Shown: one piece after another, positions 36,648-48,144 of the stretch
How the letters are laid out: each line of letters starts with the position of its first letter
Numbering within the stretch: position 1 is the stretch's first letter
Source of the DNA: Sipunculus nudus
Lineage: Eukaryota > Annelida > Sipuncula > Golfingiida > Sipunculidae
Length of the DNA stretch: 64,000 nt
Direction of reading: 5' to 3'
Assembly (NCBI GenBank): GCA_026874595.1
Contig: CM049309.1
Coordinates: forward strand, 53,236,079-53,300,078
Notes under the pieces: model-generated
Told to the model about the DNA's origin: nothing
What the model saw: the letters and a program-made list of their open reading frames with translations, nothing else
The model's database searches: none
Made by a program: the position numbers and the translations under genes

Positions 36648-36876
36648 TTAATACACACAGCCACTGTTTATGGACAGAATCGCAATTTACGTGACATCAC
36701 ATCTGAGACCGCGAAAACTCATTTCAAAAGCCCCGCCCAAAACCACACAAATTTTCAAGGTAAACTGACTGGTCATAAAGGAGGGGCAACCACGCCCCCC
36801 CCACACACACACACATACACACACTCATAAGTGTCAACAATCATGTTGTTCTGCCTAAACAAGACAGATTTATTAA

Positions 36877-37357
36877 AGGGGCCAAAACACCTATAAAAGC
36901 ATGTTGAGTTAACATAAAAATAGATTCCTCTATTTAAAATAAGTTTTTACCTGCCAAAATATTGCCCTGAAACCGTTTGCTTACTCCTGTAACGAGTGTT
37001 AAAAACAGTGGACCGGGCGCGATTAAAAGTGTCAACATAAACGCAGCGCGTGCATCGCCTGGCCACAACACGTTAATCAGGAGATACCCTGACTGACTTT
37101 TCCCCAAAAATGTAATACAAGTTTCCGCTGGCTAAAACACCGCCTGTTAAGGCTCACAATCGGACCTCTGGTCACACGGTAAACATGGTATCAACATGTT
37201 TACCAACACGCAGACCCATAACAAGGTGATAAACAGTAGAATACGAGGTACTTGGACTGTGTGGTAGGGTGGCTTTGCTAATTATCTTTTGTCTAAAGCA
37301 AAACTGAACTGATACTGTGAAAGAACAGGTATAATATTGCTCCTGATTATGTCCCTT
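36877..37357. mobile_element. MITE-like element flanked by TTAA
   Basis: TTAA (36873-36876) then AGGGGCC at the left; GTCCCT then TTAA (37358-37361) at the right. Only the terminal AGGG/CCCT bases and the TTAA pair are inverted or duplicated, so the support is modest. The interior is non-coding. TTAA duplication is typical of piggyBac-like elements; this is inference. Confidence 0.35.
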
Positions 37358-38124
37358 TAAATATTAACCTTTTATTCAATCAACCTACAGCGGTACGCAA
37401 ATTAAGTTCATATGTAAAAAAAGCCAGAATTTCAGCATGAATCCTTCGGCTCCTGTATGGGAAAGAGGCATGAGTATTCAGGGTTTACGTTTTTCGATGG
37501 TGTATTCTGAAATAACTTTGATTATAATCTTGAGTAAATGTAAATTTTACTAGAAACCTGGTGTTTTTAAGTTAGATTACTGCCAAAGACACGTCATTAC
37601 TGGTATGATTTTGTTGCATGCGTGGGTTAAAATCGTATTTGTTCTGTGTCCCACCATCGTCTATCACCAAATCGCAGGTGCAACCAGTTATACTTATCTT
37701 AACAGCCTGGCAACAACCAGCTCACAGTGGTCTGCTGCATATGCTGAACTTCTATGGTATATATATCCCGCCTGTCTTGACAAAACTGTACCATCCCCAG
37801 CCGTCCCAGCCAGAACGAAGTGAGAGTAGATTGTTACCTGCTAACTTCCTATCCGTAATCTAAATTCGTCACATCTCTTATGATAAGAATGTGCGTTCCT
37901 GAACATCGTTTATCTAAACAGCAATTCCCTTGATTAATTTTCCATCTTTTTAAGCAGATATTATGGCTTATTCGAGGCATCACGGTGATCACATAACTAG
38001 AGTACTTTCAAAGGATAACCGCGCTCTGTGGTAATGACGTCATTTTATGTGACTGGCGCCATACCATTACGTCCACAAGGGCCAAAACTGCTCCAAAGGA
38101 GATTGCCCTAAAAAACCGAGAATT

Positions 38125-39158
38125 TCAACGCTTCTGTCTTCGGGTTTTGTTCAAAGCTTGGTTATATGAATGGACTTTGTTCCACATCTTTTTCATATTA
38201 GAGTGACGGTCTGACGATGAGCCATGCCATGCTCCGAACATGATGGGTCCATCGAAGTATTTTTTATGCTCCAAAAGATTACGAGTGTTATGCCAAGGAA
38301 GAACATACGCTTCACTGGTCGGCGGGAACCCCAATCCCGCTCTGGCGGCAAGGATGCCAGTCCATACGTCATCAATACGTAACCTTGGGGTGTGCAGGGC
38401 TGTAAGATAAAGTTTGTTTATCAGTGGCACAGTGGCTACATATGTACCTCCCCAACAGTAAGTGGAATACTGGTCCGTGTTGTATTCCTCATAAGGCATA
38501 GCGGCATGTCCTCTAAATCTGGGAGGGCGGAAAGGCGTCTCTGTCCATTCTACTTTGCATAATGTATAAACAGTGTCGGACGATGGGTGAGACATTTGTA
38601 AATATCTAACGACTTTGTAAATATCAACAAACACATCGGAGTCTGACATCATAAAATAATTAGCGTGTCTGCAGTTTTCTCTCACCCACTTAAATATCAT
38701 CATTGACTTGAGAGTGAGATTCTGGTAAGTATCTATGTATTCCCCCTGCACGATGTCATGGTAGACTGAATTCTCCTGCTCGATGGCTAACTGTAGACTA
38801 GGGCTTTCGTTTGCTCCAAGAAGAAATACAACTTGTATGTTAACTGACGGGATGTTATTCTTGACTCCCCATGTTCGTCGTATGACAATTCGGGTGTCGA
38901 CATCCCTCGCCTCAGTGCGGACCCCAATCAGGAGGAATACATCTTTATCGCGACACAGATCCACATTTCCAATTATGTTTTTGTAGGTGTAATTATTGCA
39001 GAAACGATTGGCCTCTAGAAACCTTTTAGGAATCCAAGGTAGGTTCTGGATTTGTTATAACTGAATATCGTCCGGTAGCTGAATTTCCGAGACTTCAGCC
39101 CGGTTACATGGAAGACGATATGAAGCCAACGTCAGAATCAGCATAATACAGGTGGCAG
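38125..39158 (-). CDS. Beta-1,3-galactosyltransferase (GT31) main exon, with an in-frame stop
   Basis: Golgi-type enzyme family that transfers galactose (or a related sugar) from UDP-sugar in beta-1,3 linkage to glycan acceptors. Numbering assumes the join to 41513-41465 with the stop read through (360 residues). The exon gives membrane-anchor residues to ~30, a stem, then the catalytic domain: 'DVFLLIGVRT' (~89), 'IRRTWG' (109-114), 'VVFLLG' (126-131), 'DTYQNLTLK', the metal-binding D-x-D as 'SDSDVF' (189-191), 'YCWGG' (~250) and 'RIDDVWTG' (~277-284, equivalent of the family EDV motif). Usual family length is about 300-400. The 3' splice site is TTGTATTTCAG before 39158. The frame is broken by a TAA at 39055-39057 (codon 51), and no ATG follows it before the family motifs. 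A nonsense pseudogene, a null allele, an assembly error or alternative splicing are all possible. The precise acceptor specificity cannot be told. Confidence 0.9.
39055..39057 (-). other. In-frame TAA in the galactosyltransferase stem
   Basis: Minus-strand codons read ...GAT ATT CAG TTA TAA CAA ATC CAG AAC..., with an open frame on both sides (the anchor above, the catalytic domain below). A CAA to TAA transition would explain it. Short-intron rescue fails: donor GTAACC with the acceptor after ATCCAG changes the frame, and with the acceptor after TTTCTAG recreates TAG. Confidence 0.85.
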
Positions 39159-41464
39159 CTGAAATACAAGAGTTACTCTCATCACATTCACGGAGAGTAA
39201 TGTGGATACAGTATAATTCATACTGATTTATTAGACCCGGGGTATAAGGGGACGTCTGCACTGAGACCGCTTTAAAGCAAGCCTCAGAGGGGGCGAACAT
39301 TTCCTACGGTTCCCTAGGCTTTTCCTGATTTTTAACATGATTTTCTATTTCTTTCTAAGAATTCCATTAAATGGAGAAGCAATTCCCAGCGTGTGAGTGC
39401 CCCCATGAAGGTTTCTGTAGTAAATTTCGTATGGATAAGCACAGGAACACTACGAAAATAAATTGTTCAAATGTTACACTGGAGCAGGGCTGATGAAATA
39501 CAGGAATTTTATAGGAGCCCATGAGAGAAAAATATAGGAGTTTTTGAAGCAGAATCGTATTTCACATGGTAACTTATCATGGCCATCAGTTCTCCAAACA
39601 GCATCTAAAATCCCCTACATGCAGTGTCCTACAAAGGCTGATTTAATTAAAATAACAGGTCAATATTGAAATTATTATTTAATATTAACTGTTAAATTGG
39701 AAATGAACTTGTGCAATGAAGAATAGGAAAATATAGATGAGCACGGTCTAAATGGGGCTCGAATTTCAATTACAGTAGTACCGGGACGGGGAAATGGCTT
39801 GGAATAAGTACAAAAATGGTCTAATTAGGCCACAAAAATTTAGGTATGGTTCTCAGGCACCGCCCACGTCAATTTCCCCCCCCCCCCCCCATCAAAACTT
39901 TTTTATTATTTACAACTTTCAAGAAGATAAACTAATACAATTTTGATAAGATTTCCTTTGATTTGTAGTGCTTTTACATGTTTAGCAAAATAAATTCTTT
40001 TATTTTCATGCTTTTCCCTGATCATATGACATTTTTATCCTAACATACAAAAAAGGTAAAAAAAAAAAAAAATAAAATATCGCCCGCCCCCACTGGTTTC
40101 TGAAAAGAGTGTCTGACAACCATACCTTTTTTTGACCTTAGGCTTGCATTTTGTCTTTAATGAGGTTTACCCTAAAGCACCGTAACTACGATTTTTTTTG
40201 TCTTTGGCTATAACACCGACCCTGCAGCTGGGAGACCAAGCCTGCACCTGCCACCGTATTTTAAATATGGAGTAAATATTAGCCAGCAATAAATCTAGCT
40301 GTTTTGAAAACCCAGAAAACATAGTTGTCAAATACCATCTAAGACAACCCTATAGCTTGTCAAAGTTTAAACAGGTTGTCAGTGTAGGAAGGTAGGCCCC
40401 ATAAAGTTGTCAATCTGTGTTTTTTTTTTGTTTCACATTATAGTACATTGTATTCACAATGAAGGAGCAAATGCCGTGTTACAATAACTTTGTTCCAAGG
40501 GCCACTGTGTGTCGAGGGGGAGGAGTTCCCGTCCCCTCCCGAACTGTAAAATGAAACTAGGGCCCTGGATGACTGCAGGAAGTTTTGTGCGGAAATTGAA
40601 AGATCATTTATCGTTGGTGGTGAGAATAAAGGCAATAATATTTTGTCATTTGCTGAATTCTGGTTCGTCTTATTTACACCAAGATTTCGTTATTTCCTTA
40701 TTGGACGTGTTTTTGTTTTACTGGTGGGGCACATGTAATGAAAAGGTGTTCATAAAACACCGGATAGCCCTGTGGAGAGTAGGATCAGCGCTTTTTTTTC
40801 TTATTTTGGTTTTTTAGGTTTTTAGGGAATTATCTTTATTCAATAGACAACAGCTAAGGGAAAAGGTAAGGTTTTCAAACGAGTATTTTAACAGCCCGGA
40901 TTGTTGTTTTAGGTACGCCAATTGACAACCATGAAATTGTCGTTTGACATCCCTATAAGGTCAGTAAAGCAAAATCGCGAATTCCGTTGTCTCCACGTGG
41001 CAACAATTCGGACAGGTTCTAAGAGCCCAATTAATTGTAGAAAAATATGCATCCTGTTACAAACGTTTACACAAGCTGTTTTGGAGTTTTAATGAAGTAA
41101 ATTAATACACATGTAACAATTTCTGAATATGGATGACTGTTTCATTTTATTTATTGTTTTATGGTTTTTATTATGCGCTTGGACATTCCAGTATGTGCTC
41201 TCATTTGCTGCCAATATACCATTTCTGACATTCTTTTGTTACATGCGGAAAGTAGTAGTGATTCTAATAAGAATGATGCTTTGTCGCTAAGCGCATCGAA
41301 ATAATTCAGGTACAGGAAAGTGTAATACACGTCCTTAGATAAAAGGAATATTTTTTTTTTTACATTCAGAGTTTCTCATAGTTTAATGCATTTGAAAGTG
41401 TATGCTGTGTAAATTATTAAATCAAATAAATTATAAAATCATTTAAAATACAATGTTACCTCAC
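39159..41464 (-). other. Predicted intron 1 of the galactosyltransferase gene
   Basis: GTGAGG donor at 41464 and TTTCAG acceptor ending at 39159, phase 1. It contains the MITE at 39842-40127. An unrelated frame at 39057-39300 that runs into the same reading frame starts inside this intron and is not the true N-terminus. Confidence 0.55.
39842..40127. mobile_element. MITE-like element with ~19-bp inverted ends
   Basis: Left end AGGTATGGTTCTCAGGCAC faces right end GTGTCTGACAACCATACCT, inverted at 17 of 19 positions. The 286-base interior is A/T-rich with a C15 run (39876-39890) and a CGCCCGCCCCC patch, and has no coding capacity. It lies in the intron of the galactosyltransferase gene. No clear target duplication is visible. 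Confidence 0.65.
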
Positions 41465-41530
41465 CAGCTATCAACGCCGATTTGCCACGTACATAGTAAC
41501 TCCTATTGGTCATATTGTCGTTACGGATAT
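41465..41530 (-). CDS. Predicted first coding exon of the galactosyltransferase
   Basis: A 66-base exon with a strong acceptor (ACGTTTCTGTTTCAG) and a donor CTG|GTGAGG. The ATG is at 41513-41511 with A at -3. It encodes 'MTNRSYYVRGKSALIA' plus one base. Joined to 39158 in phase 1, it continues 'AATCIMLILTLASY', so the two exons together form a short basic cytosolic tail and one membrane anchor of about 19 residues, exactly what a type II Golgi glycosyltransferase needs. The phase match and the completed anchor are the evidence; the 17 bases before ATG would be 5' UTR. An alternative donor GAG|GTAACA (exon end 41460) could splice to AAC at 39045 in frame and skip both the anchor and the TAA. 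Confidence 0.6.
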
Positions 41531-42415
41531 CTGAAACAGAAACGTATACAAGTTTTTACAGGTTTATATACATGTATCTATATGCCAAATTGATTATGCT
41601 GTCTGTATCGTTACCATCCCTGTAACGGGTGTACGGAGGAACAATTCTCAGCCGGGACCAACTTAACATATATATTGTGTACAGCTCAGTTATCTGGCAA
41701 GACACCGCCTGATGTTTGGGCCGGTTATTATAAATTACAGCGTTCAAAAGGGAGCCGCCCTTAATAGAACTACACATATCATTACTTCCACCACTTCAAA
41801 GTAACAACATCATATTAGGATCATAAGTCCCTGAGCAAAATTTCTTGAATCAGATATTATCAGCACGAAGTCCATATTACACAATTATGTTTCCTTTGTA
41901 GATCATTAGCAGTCTTTAAATGTTCAAAAGAATATGGTTCCTTACTTCAGTTTTAATCAAAATTCATGACGACAATATATGCATGGTAATATTGACTGCA
42001 GTATAGCTTACCACATATCATTTAAAGATAATTCACAAGAAAGACCAAAACTTCACTCAGTTAATTGACTTAAAAGCAAATAGAATAATTTATAAGAAGT
42101 GTACTCTTTAAATGGTCTTAAACTACTTAAGGGGTGACAAAATCCCTAAAGCGCACTGGTCCCTTATATAATTCTTCCTCTGGACAATACCACTGGCTAA
42201 GTGCCGTATTAATATTCTTACTAGTCACAGTGTTTGAAGCTTTTGCATTGGGGTTATACTCTGGCTCTCTCGATTTCCTTTGGTGACATTTGTGTAAATG
42301 AGTCCTGCTTTACCACACCAGATATGTTGCAGCATATTTCTTATTCACAATAATGCCAAAACCAAAGAATGATTGGACAAAAATGTTACCAAAGGTTTCT
42401 CACCTGAAATAGATT
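41531..42415. other. No gene recognised
   Basis: Upstream side of the galactosyltransferase gene. A further 5' UTR exon and the promoter should lie beyond 41530, but I cannot place them from sequence alone. Confidence 0.4.
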
Positions 42416-42419
42416 CATT

Positions 42420-43560
42420 TATTGTGCCTTAGTGCAGCAGTAAAGCCCCACCCGATTCCAACCATGGTAAAGTGTCATTTTTACCGCAAATCCCAGATGG
42501 CCGCCATTATAAGGGTTGAAATATTTAAATGGCCATAATTCCATACTTAATTGACATAGAAACATATTTAACTTGTCATTTCCGACTAACAACTTCCGAC
42601 ATTAGGATACCCGTTAATTTGGTGACACTTCTGAGGTCAAAAAAAGGTACACATGCAGTAAGGTGAAGGTCAATGTCAAATTTCGCGGTGAAACCCAAAC
42701 TCGTCCTGATATGGGATTTTTTTAACAGTGTTACAAAACATACCTGAAGTGTCATTTTCATTTGGTACTAGGATGCTCATTCAATTAAAGATAAGTCTGA
42801 GGTCATAAAAGGTACATATCATGCATAAAGGTCAAGGTCAATGTCATACTTGGAAGAGAGAAGGCAACAATCGCCATGATATATCATGGTTTTGCAAAAA
42901 TATAGTGTCATAGAAACGCTTTAAGTTGTCATTTCTAATCAATTTTAGGATGCCAATTCATGTGGTTGCACTTCTGAGATAGAAATGCATATACCATGCA
43001 TCAAGGTCATAATTGGAAGAAAAAGCAACACTCGCACATTGGTATGGTAATTTTTCCAACGTGTTATGGAAACATTCATTTGCTGAGACTGTGAAGTCAT
43101 AAAAGGTAACTATCGAGCCATTAGGTCAAAGTTAAAGCCAATCTTGGATGTGAAATAGCAACAATCGCCATTATATAGCATGCTTTTGATAGAGTGACAT
43201 AGAAACACATACAACGTGTCATTTCCATCTAAATTTAAATGCATATTCATTTGGTGACAGTTTTTAGGCAAGGAAAGGTTCAAATCATGCAATAAGGCAA
43301 GGTCAAGATAATAAAAACCAGTCAAACTCTCCATGATATGGCATAATTTTGAAAGAAAGTGTCATAGAAAAATATTAAGGGCGTCACTTCAAGCTAACAA
43401 TGGAATTTTCACTCATTTAGTGATATTTTAGGTCATATTTGGAACTTATCATGCATTATGTTCAAGGTTAATTTCAAGTTTGGTAGGACGAAATAAAACC
43501 CCCAAACTCGTTATGATAGGATACTTTTTGGGAAAATATGACACCTATGAGATATAGGTG
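42420..43560 (+). repeat. ~165-bp degenerate tandem array with AGGTCAAGGTCA words
   Basis: About six units, each with GTGTCATAGAAACA, GTCATTTC, TTTGGTGACA(c/g)T, TCTGAGGTCATAAAAGGTAC, ATCATGCA(t/a)AAGGTCAAGGTCAA, and CAATCGCCATGATAT-(g/a)-CAT. Steps are 140-180 bases. Non-coding; related in style to the other GGTCA-containing repeats in the window. Confidence 0.7.
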
Positions 43561-43699
43561 GGCCTGGTGGGAATGTAATAATACGTTTTAATAAAATATT
43601 AATATAAATGTTTTTTTCCACATGAACACATACTGGTAGTTTATGTTCAGTCCATGAAGCTGGGAAAAGTTCTAGCTTAATTGGCTATTTAATAGTAAA

Positions 43700-44665
43700 T
43701 GTGCATGCAGTATTGTTTAATACTGAATTATTTAACCAATTTCGAATAAGTTGGGGTATAAAGCAACAAGGAATTTGTCCATATTCTTCTTCACAGGAGC
43801 ATACTTGGATATTCATGATTTTGTAAATCATGTAAAGACATGCCTTATGGTATATAACATAGATGTAAACAGTCCTTCTATGGCTGATGATACTGACTTG
43901 TTGGCGAATATTAAATGATCTTTAGAAAAAATGATGCAAAGAGTCAAAACAAACGAGTTACAAAAATTCTAACCTGCATCACTGTGGGAACGCAATTGCC
44001 TTCCCTCAGTACTAAATGGTGCTGAGTTATGGTCCAATTTGTCAAGAAGACAGATGACTAAACTTGAGAGGATACAAAAACGAGCTGCGAATCATTCCAG
44101 GGTCTCAGTAACAGAACGCGTGACTTTGTTGTTAGGGGACTGTTAGGGTGGTGTACAATGTTAGCCATCAACAAATAATTTGCTTGAAATTGAATGACTT
44201 GAAATAAGTAGTCCACAATAAATTTATTGGTTTTATACCTAATACAGTCGCCGTACGGAAAATATATAGTTTCAGGTGATAGTTTATGATTTACAAAGTA
44301 CAATTTTAGCTAAAAGAAAATATTCTCCATAAAGTTATGAAACATAATCTGTGTCACATGTTTCGAAAATACTAAATTTTAATTATTAAGTCTACCCGAA
44401 ACTGAGTTTTTTAAGTCTGCTTAGGCAAATACAGCCCTGTGTTCTCTGATCCTGTTTGAAGTTTTTTTGCTTATTGTATCTGAATTTGTATACTTTGTAA
44501 TTCTTAAACTTCGACTTTTCACCAATCAGGATGAGTACTGAAGTTGCTCATAGTTTGATTTTGTTATTTTTTTTTCTCTTTTAATTAAACTTGCATATTT
44601 TGTAATGCTTGGTTGAGCTCTTTAGCATGGAGGAAAATAAATATCAATCAATCAATCTATATATC
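43700..44665 (+). pseudogene. Non-LTR (LINE) reverse transcriptase relic
   Basis: Scattered over three frames are the ordered motifs of a LINE RT 3' half: 'GIKQQGICPYSS' (motif like GvrQGcxLSP) near 43757, 'MADDTDLLANIK' (the YADD catalytic box with Y to M) at ~43880, and 'LPSVLNGAELWSNLSRRQMTKLERIQKRAA' (the thumb-proximal LYGxELW box) at 44000-44090. This is followed by a non-coding tail that ends in AATAAATATCAATCAATCAATC, a simple-repeat 3' terminus typical of LINEs. Stops and shifts make it a fossil. The clade is not determined. Confidence 0.75.
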
Positions 44666-46150
44666 TATTCTTATATTTTGGGTAATTTGGAGACATGAAG
44701 GTAGCAGCTGTCTTTTAGTGTGCAGATTTGGCTGTTGGAATCTCTTCCAAACTCAACAGTGATATTTGCTTTGACCATCTCTTCTGCAAAGGATCTTACT
44801 CAGCCGGTCGGACTCAGCCCGCTAATAAAGACGCTAGGGTTTATATAATCCCATCAAGAAAGCTTCGGGGAATGATTATCATCTTTCCTTTGTCGTTTGC
44901 CGATTAAGGTTACATTACAAGCAGAAACTGAAAATTTCGAAATAATTAAGTGCAAAGGTAGGGGTTATGTGATAAAATAAATATGTATGTCGTAAGGAGG
45001 AGCTAAACATACTTCCCCAGTATTTTACCAAAGCATAAACTAAGAGCAGGGATACGATGATGGATGATTAGGGTGGTGATCATGATGATGAGAAGGTAAT
45101 GATGATTTTCTAAAGGATGAATAGGTTCGTAGCTTCACGGGTTGTAGATGGATTTTACATTTATATGAAATGATAGATTCATGTTAAATTATAAGCACAT
45201 GTATTGCTACAAGCACATGTTAAATTTGTTTCCAGTGATTGGGCATTATACAAACAGTTGCAGTGACATATCTATATACAACTGGTGCCATTTTTACAGT
45301 ATCATAGGGAAAGGCATTTTCCTATCATATTTTGCATTGGCCCTGACCTGGATGCACGATGTGTACCTGTCAAAACCTTAGGAGAACCACTGAATCAATG
45401 GCCACTCTAATGTTAGCTAGAGATGACACCTATAATGTCTCTCGACACCTTAAATGCTACTTTGTTGCACAACATGCCATATCATGGACAATATTGGTGT
45501 TTTTCAATCAAACCTGGCTGTACCGTTTCTATACCGCTTCAAAGCCGGTATGATCAGTTTCTCGGAGTTACAAGCCCGAATAGGAACCCTGGCTGGAATA
45601 TTTTAATGAGAAAATTGGGTGGGGGGGGGGGGGCAACCGAGAGGAAGCAAAACAGCCGAAGACGATAAACAAAAAGAAGCAGTTTAATTCCCAACTTACA
45701 ACTGTTTGTCGTATAATCTCTGACTGTTTCACAGCCGTCGCAAAAGCCTCAATCTACCGTATCTCCTTCAAGCACTCTATACCGAATAGCGTTCCAAAAT
45801 CTCTCTCGTCCACCACTCAACCTCGCTTCTGATTCTCTCTCTGTTACGAATGCTTAAACTGCCACCTCCTGCCAGCACAATAGACTGGTACCTACTCAAA
45901 ACAAAAAAACAAAAACTCCTTACACTTCCCCTACCACAAAATTGTTCGCCCCCGAATAACATCATTAAAAAATTACCAATATTCCTAATCCGAATAACAT
46001 GCTAAGTACTCACTATTCTTTTGAAGAACAGGTTCACATAGTCCGTTCGTAGCGACATCACAAGTATCTAGACATCTATCGAACGAACAAAATAAATGAA
46101 ACGAAACAACAACAACAAAAAAGAAATTTAGCTTATCTATGCGCGGTCTT
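44666..46150. other. No gene recognised
   Basis: Includes a G13 run (45621-45633) and an ATGATGATGA-rich patch at 45050-45120. On the minus strand a sequence starting TGTTATTCGGGGGCGAAC at ~45963 could be an LTR-like edge, but no second copy or end was found. Confidence 0.35.
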
Positions 46151-46159
46151 ATATCCAGG

Positions 46160-47180
46160 CTCCTTCTTCCGCACTAGCCCGTCTCTCCTCTGCATGTCGT
46201 CCAAACCCTCAATGCCTGGGCTGGGGTTCTCCTCATCGCCGGATGTGGATTTGGTGGAGCCGGTTTACCAGGCGTCACTCTCGGATGCAGAGCTCCTACA
46301 TCTATCGCCAGAGAGGACTCAATTCGGTACGAAGGGCCTCCTCTTCGGCCTGCTCTTGACTGAGTGGAGGCAGCGCCTACACAACAACTGAGGATCAGGA
46401 GCCTCCTGGCACCGGTAACACACGTGCTGTGACCCCTCGAGTAGTAGCAGCTGCTCCGCCAAAATCCACATTCTCCTACACGCGAATCCCGGCAAACGAC
46501 AGGGGCGAGGTTTCACCTTCAAGGGTTTCCCTGACCCTGGATCCACAGGGAGTGGCAGAAGGGTCTCCGGGGGCGGTCAAATGATCATTAGGTCGGATAA
46601 CACAGGAAAGTGATGCCCCAGATCACATAAGCGCTCCCTGGAGACTCAAGGATGTTGATCTCACGTGAGATGTCGCTGGACCCCGTCGTCCCGGGCGCTC
46701 ATGAAACCGGGCAAACACACTTCACGATCCGGGATTTTTTAGGGATCGGAAGCTAAGAAAGGACGGCTGTCCTTTGCAGACGTCCACCGCACACCTCCGA
46801 CGTGGATCACGTCCCCATGGATCGACGCTCCGGCTGAAAGTCTCCACAGCTCGCCTCTTCTCGATACGTCCAGCCATGGCAAAACCCCGCTGACTTCTCC
46901 TTGTCTTGGCAGACGATGGAGTCTCGCCCTGTTTCGGCGCGCTGGACCGACCTTCAGCGGTCTGCTCATCCGGGGTCCACGCGGATGATGTCCTACATCT
47001 TGACTGGCGGCAGGACGTCGAGGGGAGCCTTATCCGTTATGTGACGAAGCTTTTCAGACACGTCCCTGCAGTTTCCTAAGCTCTCAGACGCCCTCCAGTA
47101 CGGGGGTCGATCACCCGTAGTCCTGATTCGGCCCCCAGTGGGTCGTTTTAGAAGTAAAGGACACCAAGCGGGGGGGGTCT
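46160..47180 (-). pseudogene. GC-rich relic, possible retroelement gag
   Basis: About 1 kb of sequence much richer in GC than its surroundings, with several 65-115-residue frames on both strands. On the minus strand 46319-46546 encodes 'HVCYRCQEAPDPQLLCRRC', a CxxC-x10-CxxC zinc-binding pattern in a basic context, and the next frames down are charged and E/D/S-rich. The composition and the Zn-like motif suggest a decayed retroelement gag (DIRS-like is one option). There is no reverse transcriptase or terminal repeat to prove it. Confidence 0.35.
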
Positions 47181-47802
47181 CATATTTCTGCAGAAATAGA
47201 CAACAATTAACGCTACGAGGAAACTGCCTCATTAGTAACATAGAAAACCAGCCTATGTGATACGTAAGGACAACCTGAGACCAGAAACATACATAGGACT
47301 GACAGAAAACACGTTTAAAATACGTTTCAATGCCCACATCTCAAGCTAAAGAAATGATATATTTAAAACAAACGTAACAGTACAACTCTCAGCGATCCCA
47401 TTTGGAGACTGAAAGGCAAGAATGAAAAACATCCAATACAATGGAATTTTATTAGCAAGGCAAAACCATACTCCACGGTTAATAAATCCTATAATTTGTG
47501 CCTGGAAGAGAAATTCTTTCTGATATACTGAACTCTATTGTCTTCACTAAACAATAGAAACGAACTCAAGAGCATAGCAGGCACAGGTTGAAACACCTCC
47601 TTGCTAACTACACATGCGCCAGATCAAATATTTTAAAATCTTAACACTAAGGCCACTTCATAATGGGTTTCCGGAGAGTGAGGACCTACAGCCCGAACAA
47701 AACAACGTTGTAAAACCAAGGTAGGTAAAAGTCATGAACTATACATTTATTACAGCTCCTGTCAGTTGAGCACATGATCGCTGTGTAGTTTAATACACAC
47801 CT

Positions 47803-47805
<3 letters not shown>

Positions 47806-47874
<69 letters not shown>
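47806..47874. repeat. (TA)n microsatellite
   Basis: Perfect TA run of 69 bases abutting the end of LTR copy D. Confidence 0.95.
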
Positions 47875-47878
<4 letters not shown>

Positions 47879-48144
47879 ACAGGTGCCTTTTTTATTGTGT
47901 GCACAAGTCTTTATAGATGTCTTTTTTGTTGTTTGACACGGGCGTAACTCGTGTTGTGGCGGCCTCGCCTGGCCGGGTGTTGCACTCTCAGTTTAATCTG
48001 TACTGGTTGAACTCTCGTTGTCATGCTAGCTTGGGGCTTTCTCGCCTTGCCGAGCAGGGGCGAGCTCACGCGTGAACCCTGATATGTTGAGACACGGCAT
48101 TCGTTTTTCTAGTATGTTCTTTGAACGTATATACCGTGTTAGAT
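47875..48144 (+). mobile_element. Truncated LTR (copy D)
   Basis: Starts TGTTACAGGTGCC and matches the reverse complement of copy B through GTGCACAAGTC, GACACGGGCGTAACTCGTGTTG, CATGCTAGCTTGGGGCTTTC, GAGCTCACGCGTGAACCCT and GAGACACGGCATTCG, stopping after GTGTTAGAT. The remaining two thirds, including the TATA box region, is absent. It has the B-type internal duplication. Unlike copies A-C it is on the plus strand. Confidence 0.8.

Noticed and set aside
39055-39300. 81-residue frame starting with an ATG at 39300 and in the galactosyltransferase frame
   Set aside because: The part above 39158 precedes a strong TTTCAG acceptor and reads unlike a glycosyltransferase tail; the exon at 41465-41530 gives a better start in phase.
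45777-45965. LTR starting TGTTATTCGGGGGCGAAC on the minus strand
   Set aside because: No second copy, no closing ACA end with a target duplication, and no adjoining primer-binding or polypurine site.
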